From contig CM022303.1 of assembly GCA_011799875.1 (NCBI GenBank), positions 296,558,362-296,622,361 of the forward strand: DNA of 64,000 bases, in the 5' to 3' direction. This document shows positions 56,067-64,000 of the stretch, piece after piece. The stretch comes from Thinopyrum elongatum. Its lineage: Eukaryota > Streptophyta > Magnoliopsida > Poales > Poaceae. Position numbers and translations under genes: made by a program. A model generated the notes under the pieces. That model was not told where the DNA came from. It ran no database searches and saw only the letters and a program-made list of their open reading frames with translations. Positions within the stretch are counted from its first letter, which is position 1. Each line of letters begins with the position of its first letter.

Positions 56067-56706
56067 ATGCCGCATCATGATGATCTGCCCTTAGTCTTCC
56101 AGTTTCCTGAGGAAGACACCCAGTCGGAGTCTCAAGAACATAAGGCGCTTTGGGACGAGCTTGAACTGGCCTTGTGGGAAGATGCTGCGCCTGTCCCCTC
56201 TCCCGTTCCAGCTCCCGTCGCCCCGACTGCGTCAACGCCCATCCCCGTGGCATTGATGGCCTGGGAGCTACACATTGTCGCTGAGCTTGAAGCCACGGGG
56301 TTCCACGAGGTCCCCGCTGACTTTCACGCGCCCATGCACCTGCCAGCGCATGCGCCTGCGCGTGCACTGACGCGCGCGCTCGTGCCGGTGCCCGTGCACA
56401 CGAATGTCTCTGCCGCGCCATTGCCAGAGTGTGTCCCCGCGCCAGTGCCAGTGCCCCCCTCAGCGGCATGGATCGCCATCCTCGACCGCTTCCTTGCACC
56501 AACGCCAGTCGCCTCCTCCCGCTAGTTGACTGGCTCCTAGAGACCGAAGTCTAGAACATTCTGGCCTTCCTTGAAGCTAGGGCCAACGTCCAGGAGTACA
56601 CCAACAACGGCGCAAAGACACCGCTGTCGCCGCCGGTCATTGGCCCGACGACACACAAAGCACGGCAGAGGAGCCGCTTCCCGCCGCAAGACGCCTCTGC
56701 CGCGTG
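56067..56706 (+). pseudogene. Pro/Ala/Val-rich protein ORF, C-terminus frameshifted
   Basis: ATG 56067 opens a 152-codon frame ending at 56525: an acidic N-terminus (F-P-E-E-D-T-Q-S-E-S) and long P-V-P-A-P-V and A-P-A-R-A stretches. After its stop a different frame reads L-V-D-W-L-L-E-T-E-V, TAG, N-I-L-A-F-L-E-A-R-A-N-V-Q-E-Y and a basic end (K-A-R-Q-R-S-R-F) closing with TGA at 56704-56706. This suggests the original protein was ~210 residues and has one shift near 56515 and one nonsense codon. Low-complexity composition prevents a family call. It has a GC-rich promoter like that of F-box B. Confidence 0.5.
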
Positions 56707-57254
56707 ATCTAAATATGCCATGAAAAACGTTCGGATTGCCATGCTTAAATTCTGAATGTTTAGGATTTATCATTTGCGTTTATTTTAGGTCGATCGTGGT
56801 ATGAATGTAAAGTCGCAGTCAGACTGAATGAAATCTATGGTTTGATTGAATGTTCTGCTAGAGTCGTATCAAATTAAATATAAACCGTCATCAAGCGACA
56901 TGTATTCCTTCTCATCGCAAACATTTCATATTAAATACCACGTCAATTCCAAATATTTTTTAGGGAAGCCAGTTCCAAATACTTGTAGGGCGCGAGCAGT
57001 CCCCTTGTTCAAGCACTATAGGCGATACATGTGTCAGAATAATTTTGCTTACATCAAAGATATTTACAAATGTCTGTGTTGCTGGTAAACGGTACTGACT
57101 TGTTATTTTAATATGTTGCCAAGAACTTGTTAGTTTTACTAGTTCATGTGTAATTAAATACGTTGCCAAAACTGGTTAGTTTTACTAGTTTGATGTTAGT
57201 TTCTTATGGCTCTTGCAACACTTTACTTATGATTGCTAATATTCAAGTTTGCAG
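56707..57254. other. region between the 56067 ORF and the micro-exons
   Basis: AT-rich, with the character of a 3' untranslated region or intron; no coding frame. Confidence 0.4.
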
Positions 57255-58126
57255 GATCCAACTGAAACTCCGTTGGCACAACAGGTATGTTTTCAAAAAC
57301 TTCCTTGTTTACCTGGTTTGCTATTGTAACTTGTTACTGTAATCATCTTACCAACTTCAAGTTTTCAGGATCCAATTGGAAGACCAATTGCATAGCAGGT
57401 ACATTTTCAAAAATATATTTGTGTAACAGGTTTGCTGCTGTAACTTGTTGCTCTAATCAAGTTACTGACAACTCAACTTTTCAGGATCCAAGACAAAGTC
57501 CAATGCCACAACAGGTTCCTTTTGCAAAACTTGTTTGTTTAACTGCTTTGCTGCTGCAACCGGTTGCTCTAATCACGTTACTAGCTACTCAACTTTTCAG
57601 GATCCAAGAGAAACTCCAATGCCACAACAGGTACCTTTTGCAAAACTTGTTTGTTTAACTGCTTTGCTGCTGCAACCGGTTACAATGATGTTAATAACTA
57701 CTTTTCAGCATCCAATCGAAACTCTTTAATTCCTTGTTTGTTTAACTGGTTTGCTGTTCTAACTCCCAGTTGAGATGTTTTGCTAACTTCAACTTTTCAG
57801 AATCCAATCGGAACTTTAATGCCAAAACAGGTTAGCCCCATGGATGTTGTAGCACCCCACAGCAGTGGAACCGGCTCAATCGTGCATCATGAATTGCCAA
57901 CAGCTGATGCTCTAGAGGCTAAACTATTGGTAGAAAGAGATTCTGCTTCTACACTTAGAGATGCAGTTGACATGTTGAGGAAGCAAACAGCACAATCACA
58001 AGCAGTACTCAAGACAACCATTAAATATTTGGTGGATTTCAAAACGAAGCAAGCTGAGACTGACCGCATTGTTAAGGTCCTGAAGGAAAAAAGGAAATTA
58101 AATTCCCACTTGGTAAATCATAGGTG
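57255..58126 (+). pseudogene. coiled-coil gene end with tandem 30-nt micro-exons
   Basis: Six copies of a 10-codon unit with consensus D-P-x-x-x-P-x-x-Q-Q. Copies 1-4 are bounded by CAG acceptors and CAG|GT donors: 57255-57284, 57369-57398, 57484-57513, 57601-57630. Copy 5 (57709) has lost its donor; copy 6 (57801) runs directly into the last exon, which ends at the TGA 58124-58126. All exons are 30 nt in phase 0, so any number can be skipped without shifting the frame. Copy 2 contains TAG at codon 9. The last exon encodes a coiled coil (L-E-A-K-L-L-V-E-R-D-S-A, V-D-M-L-R-K-Q-T, K-Q-A-E-T-D-R). The first exons were not identified; the 56067 ORF is a candidate. Function unknown. Confidence 0.6.
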
Positions 58127-59040
58127 AAATGTTTTTTCCATCATTGAATAACCTTTGTGTTGTTTGTTCATGTAATCGATCAAACCATTTGTTTTAGAGA
58201 TCATGTAATAATTGTTTTTTGTTTTTTGGTTTGTAATTTTTTTAGCATGAGTCTGTATTAATTAATTGATAAGACTCTGAGACATTTCATTTTGATTGCT
58301 ATGACAGACCTACAAATATGCCAATCGGGCTGAATGTGCATTCAGCAATAATAGTAGTATAGATGGTCCTTAAGTGGCACGCATCTGAAAGGGCCAAGAA
58401 GCTGTACTAGCTTTGCTAAAAAAATGATGCTTTTCTAGCAAAAAAAGTACAGCGGCCTGGCTTATGTATGTTAGTTGATATTATTGATCCATATACTCTA
58501 TAAGTGTTTATATGTCTGTTAGTTTTGTACATTATTGGTTGATTGACTCAGTATTTTGAATCTTGAGACATCGCTTGTGTACATATCTAAATGGGAGTAC
58601 ACTATACGCTGCGTGTGTCATACATGTTACACTTGAGTTGGACATAAAGTGGTTTCAAATATTCGAATTCACCTGAAACTGGATTCTACCTTCTGAATTC
58701 GAGTATCGGCATTTGTAAATCATATTCATATATGATAGTGGAATACATCTTTGTTGTGCTTTTGAAGATATATAAAAAAACATAGAATGATTTATAAAGA
58801 TTCGTATAAGAATACAAAATGGATTCGAATTTAGTTGCCAGGATAAACATGAATGTTTATTGTCCCAAAATTTGAAAGAAGCGGCAAAATATCCACTCCC
58901 ATGTCGGCTGCCCGAAGCCAGTGTTTGCGAGATGGAAATTACTGTCTACCCCTTACACGGACAATCCATCGGCCCGATTTCCACTGCTCTCAATAGGGGT
59001 AGGTTAGTAACTTCAATTAGACATGACACGACCGCCTCTG
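58127..59040. other. 3' flank and intergenic, nothing recognised
   Basis: AT-rich, with tgtaat/ttttta-type 3' end signals after 58200; no gene. Confidence 0.4.
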
Positions 59041-59044
59041 AGCC

Positions 59045-59300
59045 CATTCAGACACGGTGGGCGCCAAACGTGGGCGGCAAAACACATTTGATTAAAGCTC
59101 GTCCGAAAGACCTCTGTCTCTCCCTCCATTTCCCCATTCATACACGATGGGCGGCAAAACAAACTCGACTCGGCCGAAATCGATGTAGGCAAATATTTTT
59201 AATAGGGGCAAGTTTGTAACTTCACTCAGACATGACACAACTGCCCTACCTGTCAGCCCCATTCATACACCGTGGGCGCCAACCGTGGGCGCCAAAATAC
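59045..59300 (+). promoter_or_regulatory. cluster of E2F-like sites in repeated promoter units
   Basis: GGGCGCCAAA at 59059-59068 and 59287-59296 and GGGCGGCAAA at 59072-59081 and 59149-59158 are TTTGGCGCCC / TTTGCCGCCC on the other strand, fitting the plant E2F consensus TTTSSCGC. They sit in degenerate repeats that begin CCATTCAKACAC (59043, 59133, 59258; a fourth remnant at 59475). The transposase-like gene lies downstream, so cell-cycle control is a possibility, not a demonstrated fact. Confidence 0.5.
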
Positions 59301-59429
59301 CCTCTCCTCGCCCGAAATCACTCTGGGCAAATATTGCGGAGATGAGAGATTACCGTCCTATCCCCAACCGACGAGACGTCCAAATTTTAATCGGGGGATA
59401 AGTTCATAACTTTCCCATATTTCAGATAG

Positions 59430-61500
59430 GTGTGTCCCAAAAACATGGTTCCCCATACCTCTCCCTCCATTTTCCTATTCATACACCGTCCGCGATAGAA
59501 CACCATCCCCACACCAGCCTCCTCCGTCCGCCACCCCATCCATCGCCACCGTCCTCCACCTCATCCATCGCCGCCGTCCTGCACCATGCCGGAGTGCTTA
59601 CCAAGACCGTGTCGTCCACTGCTAGAGATGGATGTTTCTCATCCACGACGACGGACCAGGAGCCTTGCATCGCGTCCTCTCGCTTCATCGGCGCCGTCGT
59701 CCTCCTTGCCGGGGCTGCTCCCATGACCTTCTCGTCCACCGCAACGGGACCTATCCTCCGATGCACCCGTCTACCGTCGTAGATCTACTTCAACACCACC
59801 GAAAGCCATCGCACCCCCGATGCCTACACGGCGCCGCAAGAGAGGTGGTACTACTTCATATCTGCTCAACATTTTGATCTCAACCAGAAAATAGATCGTA
59901 ACTTCGTTACTGTACTTTCTTTTTAGCTCTTAGAATTTAGTTCTTAGTTCGAAGCAAACAATGGTTGCTAAATAGCATTTCTACGTTTTGCAGCTTCGAA
60001 TCTACCATGGCACAGTCATAATAGGGTTTAATTGATCATGCTTAGGGTTTCCCCCCTTTTATGATCACTATACGATCAGCCTAGGTGCTTTGTGTCATAA
60101 TAGCACTGCTTCACCAATCAAGCTAAACAAGTTTAGTTGTTCAAATACAAATATGATATTATTAAAATACAGTTGTTTAATTGGTCAGCTAAATGTTCCT
60201 AATTTAGTTTCGAAAATGCATGTACGCCGCTGGGGTGTGGATCTACAGGGTGCCCATGGTGGGTCGCGGCCCACCCTGGGATTTTGGGTCGGCCCAGACC
60301 CCGATTCCCCTCTGTTCAGTTGCGCTTCCGATCTCTACTCGCCCCTAGCCGCCTGCCTCACCGGCGACTTGCCGTCCCCAGACGTCATGACTCTAGGAGG
60401 AGACACCGGACTAACAGGAGGTCAGGAGCCGCTCGCCCAACAGCGTCATCGCTGCCCGGGCGCGCCACCGTGCCTACCTTCCCAGTCTGTTCAGGGCTCA
60501 GGCGTGCAGCATCCACTAAGCCAGCCCGATTTATCCTGAGATACGTCCTCAACACTCAGCAGCCACTCCTCATCACCCATTTTCTAATTGATTCATTACT
60601 CATTAGGCAGGACTGTCATTAGGGTTTGTTGTGTACTGAGTGCTACCTACACTTAATGGTTCAGATATTTCAGTAATCTTTAGTACCTGTAAAGTTCACA
60701 GGGTTTCAAAATTCCGGCCCTAAGAACAGACACTAGTCATGTTGGATTGTTGGTCATAGTGACATTGACCCAGATTACTACTGCAGGCCAGGTTTGTTGA
60801 CAATTTTTACTTGTCTTTCTTACTCATTCGATATGATATCCAATTATTCACGTCGATTAGTTGTGAACAATAAGTGCTAGACCAACTTCTTGATTCAGAT
60901 TTTGGACAGTCTCTTACTGTAGTTACGATTTTGCATACTTGTCCTAGTAAGCTCACAAGTAATGATTGATTCACTACCTCTATGCTTGCCTTATCATATT
61001 TGTTGTCAATATTCTTTTATGGTGGACCACCCTGTTTCAAAATACTGGAACCGCAAACATGAGTGAATAGTATTTCTCTGTGTGATCTCTTCCATCATGT
61101 GTGGGCAACGAACACTGCATTGTATAGAAAGAAAGTGTCATATCCACCTTTTACATAGACTACGATCTTTTACATGGAATACAATCTGCCTACTTGCTTT
61201 GTGTCGCACTACCAGCACTCCACCCTTGACGCTAAACATTATGCCACTCATAATTCCTTAGTTTATTTGTTCAAATACGAATTTGATATGATTCTAATGT
61301 TCCTACTTCAGTTTTGAAATGTGTGTCCACCTGTTATAGAGACATAAGAGTTTTGTATTTCTGTGTGTGGTCTGGTCAGCACGGTTGGGGGATGAACTTT
61401 GTATACGCAGGGGTTTGTAGGGAGACACTCTCCGAGTTGAATCCGCAATGCATTCCATAGATAATCTGACTACTTTTTATGTTTTCATGAATCTCATATA
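59430..61500 (+). other. 5' leader and first introns of the transposase-like gene
   Basis: 59430-59850 is a C-rich leader (CACCGTCC, CCATCGCC repeats) of the kind common in grass 5' UTR exons, with a possible donor near 59845. 60220-60540 is a GC-rich island with open frames but no recognisable protein. The rest is AT-rich, intron-like. Exon boundaries here are not certain. Confidence 0.4.
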
Positions 61501-62854
61501 CTGAACAACATCATAATGATTATGAGCTTGCGCGCATGAAAAGAATAAAGCAGAACAATGCCATGGCTGTCAAACTTGGCATTAAGGGACTGAAATCAAG
61601 TCAGGATGCAATGCAATGCAAACGCTCTCCACCTACAAATTCATACTCAGAATATGATCCTAACAATGATTCTGAGCTAGAGGGAGACCTAAGTCAATGT
61701 AGCTCCCTAGTGGAGGAGTCAGAGGCAGATGCCCTATCTTATTCACTCATCAAGGTGCTTGCTCTAACTTTCCAAGGTTATATTGGTCGCACATATCTTG
61801 CAACTGATGCTTTGCATTGCTTCTACTTTGTTGCACTGCCATTAGCTTAGTTTACACATCGTGTATGTGAATACGCCCTGCCTTTCCATTTTCAGTCCAT
61901 ATTCCATCTGTCATCATACCATATTTATCCATTCAAATGTTGTTCTAGTGTATTAGACGTTCAAAAGGAAGAGGGCGATTGCTGATCGCAGAGGAGCACG
62001 AACAAAGTATTTGGAAAAGGTAGTGACACCTGATAAATCAAATAGCCCATTAGGTGTAGTTGCAATATCACCAGACCCACAAAACACGGCCCCAACTCTA
62101 GCAGACTCTAGCCCTACTACATTGGTCATCTCTGATGCCCCAACTCAGCAGACCCCAACTGCAGCAAACAGTATGATGATGCCAGTTGACATAGCACCAG
62201 CTCTACGACGCAAAACCCCCATTCCAGCAAAGAGTACACCAAATCCAGTTGCCAAATCCCTTTTCGAACGAGAGAGAGCCCCAATTGCAGCAAATAGGAC
62301 CCCTGTTCCACTTCTTCCCAGTTTAGAAGACGAAGCTTATATTGTTGTCAGGAACTTTGTGCGCATCTTTCCTTCATGGAAAGATTATACCGCAGACACA
62401 GAACAATTTCCAATCTTCCTCCGCAACTTACGTGTAAGTAATGTACTAATGTTATTCATGGTAATTAGTGCATGTGTTTCTGCTGACAGAAGACACAAGA
62501 TTTCATTCTTTTAAATAGGCGAGGACCAAACTGGATAGTTAAGACGAGCAAGGGTTGGTTGCGCTTTTCAAGCACTTGTTGATGAAGTATTGTTCCTACC
62601 TGAGGCAAGCGCACTTCGATGGCAAGCCTCTAAATGAAATTTTTGTAAAGTCTTCGGTGCTACATTTATTAGACAGTGACTGGAATAATCTTGTTACACA
62701 TTGGCCTCGTCTGCAGCGTAAGGTACTGTCTATGATATCACATCACAATTTGAACTACATTTTTGCATGTGCCTTACCATCTCACTTGTACGAAAACTGT
62801 TTGCAGAAGAATATTCATTCTCAAGGGACCACAGAATCTCGCAACTATATTGCA

Positions 62855-63395
62855 CACTGCATTGCTCTTGTGAGTACCTCTTGCCCTGTATGACCATACT
62901 TACTTTCATAGTTGGTTGATTATGTAGCATCACTGCACATGTTAGCCTCGTTATCCTCCATTTGGTGGACATTATAAGATCCGTATCGACTCTTACATAA
63001 ATTTAGAATCAACCCAATGCTTTTGAAGAGGTTTAGTTCTGCAGTCCTCTTGTAAGGACTGAATGTCGTCTATTACTGCACTTACATTAACAGCTACTCC
63101 CTCTGTCCCATAATATAAGAGTGTTTTGTACAGTACACCAGTGTACAAAACTCTTATATTATGGGAAGGAGGGATTGGTTCATTGTGTAGCATTCTGCAT
63201 CTTATCTCCCTCCCCCACCATTTACTAAAAAATATCAGATCTATATTTAATCTTACCAAAAAGTTGAATACACAGACAATGCCAGTGCAGAAATGTAGCC
63301 CATTGCTCTTGTCAGTACATTTTGTCCTGTAACGCTTGTACTTACAGGGATTGGTAGTTGATTATGTAGCATCAATCTGCATCTTATCTTCATTG
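62855..63395 (+). repeat. partial duplication of an exon and intron start
   Basis: CATTGCTCTTGTGAGTACCT at 62859 and CATTGCTCTTGTCAGTACAT at 63300 start two similar stretches that both reach GATTATGTAGCATCA, about 440 bp apart. The second copy has lost the donor GT, so it is a dead exon copy. Confidence 0.6.
63097..63174 (+). mobile_element. Stowaway-type MITE, 78 bp hairpin
   Basis: CTCCCTCTGTCCCATAATAT ... ATATTATGGGAAGGAGGGA: almost the whole element is one inverted repeat (stem ends CTCCCT / AGGGA, loop near CAGTACACCAGTG). Left flank TA, right flank TT. It lies in an intron of the transposase-like gene. Confidence 0.9.
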
Positions 63396-63551
63396 TCCTC
63401 TATCCCTTCCAATATTATCATATCTATAATTACTCTCTACAAAATGCAGAGTACAGGCAATGCTTATGAAGAAGTTGCTGTGCTGAAATTCTTGAGTTAT
63501 CCTTCCCTTGACATGGAGAAGGGCATTATAGAGCCTGTGTTAACTGTTAAT

Positions 63552-64000
63552 GTAAGTCAGTCCTTCGAAAGCCTTTATCCTCAACTGCTGTTTAATTTGC
63601 TCATACTCCCTATCATCAACTGCTGTTTAGTTTGTTGTTTCTATCAAAATGCATGTTCGCAACAACTGTAAGTTCCACGTTTTAGTTGTAAAACCAAATT
63701 CCTTATTCATACCATGCACATTACTCAATACTCCCTATATGTATGCTTGTTTTTGTGGATCTATAATCCAGTGTGTGGTGAAACCACCCACGTTTGCACC
63801 TTATCATCTTCTATTTTATTTTACTGATGTGGCTGATGATATGAACAACATGCCATGCACATTAACCAAAATAGATACAATGATTATCTTTGCCCTTCAT
63901 CTATGCTTGTTTTGTTCACATGGTAATCCAGTAGTGTGGTGAAGCTCCCCACATTATGAACAATGCCAAATTATGCTATTGATATTTTTGAACTGACTCT
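63552..64000 (+). other. intron of the transposase-like gene, open at the window edge
   Basis: After the donor AAT|GTAAGT at 63551. No further exon recognised before the edge. Confidence 0.4.

Larger units (their letters stand above)
61505..63551 (+). pseudogene. plant Ptta/En/Spm transposase-like gene, continues past the window
   Basis: Family: 'Plant transposase (Ptta/En/Spm family)', Pfam PF03004 by memory; many grass members are host genes of unknown role. Exons: about 61505-61754 (Y-E-L-A-R-M-K-R-I-K-Q-N-N, K-L-G-I), 61958-62433 (basic start K-R-K-R-A, low-complexity P/T/A repeats A-N-x-x-P, then F-P-S-W-K-D-Y), 62519-62722 (F-D-G-K-P-L-N-E-I, D-W-N-N-L-V-T-H-W), 62817-62869 (G-T-T-E-S-R-N-Y-I-A-H-C), 63450-63551. 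Introns are GT-AG. The F-D-G and S-R-x-Y-x-A-H-C motifs are family landmarks. A TAA at 62540-62542 interrupts the third listed exon in frame, so this copy is probably a pseudogene or the exon is spliced differently. The end lies beyond 64000. Confidence 0.68.

Noticed and set aside
60090..60622. 149- and 112-codon ORFs in a GC-rich island
   Set aside because: Two overlapping frames of similar length, Pro/Ser/Arg-rich, no splice support; probably leader or intron sequence.

Overview
The window is nuclear DNA of a large, transposon-rich grass genome, most likely a Triticeae species (wheat, Aegilops, barley or rye group). The reasons are nested Ty1/copia and Ty3/gypsy LTR retrotransposons, CACTA DNA transposon ends, Stowaway-type MITEs, spliced plant genes and grass-type F-box/FBD and B3-domain genes. 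The species call is an inference from repeat style; no species marker was tested.

Layout. 1-10217 is a nest: the right end of a gypsy LTR (1-352), a gypsy remnant with an integrase tail, a 71-bp tandem array and an antisense coiled-coil ORF (353-2663), then an old copia element on the minus strand (2664-10217) whose 5' LTR is cut short. A CACTA terminus follows (10218-10855). 10856-14207 is a small gene island: a broken F-box/FBD gene (minus) and, head to head with it, gene A (plus), which carries a domain I do not recognise. 15376-17923 is a gypsy LTR plus internal remnant, and 17924-21691 a second CACTA end of the same family as 10218. 21697-29095 is a complete non-autonomous LTR retrotransposon (944-bp LTRs, perfect acaac target duplication) whose main coding region runs antisense to its LTRs. 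29101-36480 is a minus-strand gene island: B3-type gene C, a second B3-type gene, gene B (an intact paralogue of gene A) and an intact single-exon coiled-coil gene. 38075-43990 is CACTA-derived DNA carrying an exonuclease-like gene that is split by a 3.6-kb solo LTR. 44270-46184 is a second F-box/FBD pseudogene. 47132-49012 holds six degenerate copies of a ~345-bp repeat. 49697-52093 is a decayed plus-strand B3 gene with a 1.5-kb solo LTR just after it (52242-53757). 53840-54585 is another CACTA-like fragment. 56067-58126 holds a Pro/Ala-rich ORF and a gene with six tandem copies of a 10-codon micro-exon. 59045-63551 and beyond is a multi-exon gene of the plant Ptta/En/Spm transposase-like family.

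How it fits together. The genic parts are lineage-specific plant families (F-box/FBD, B3, unknown domain, transposase-like), most with nonsense or frameshift lesions, separated by retrotransposons. Short promoter segments are shared between loci: one ~70-bp module occurs upstream of four of these genes, and a different GC-rich module upstream of two others. The most unusual items are the tandem micro-exon array, the CACTA-borne exonuclease relative with altered catalytic motifs whose frame is restored in silico when the solo LTR and one target-site copy are ignored, the gene A/gene B family, and the spliced antisense coding region of the LTR elements. No bacterial, organellar or viral genes were recognised. 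Coordinates of exons are my reading of splice sites by eye.
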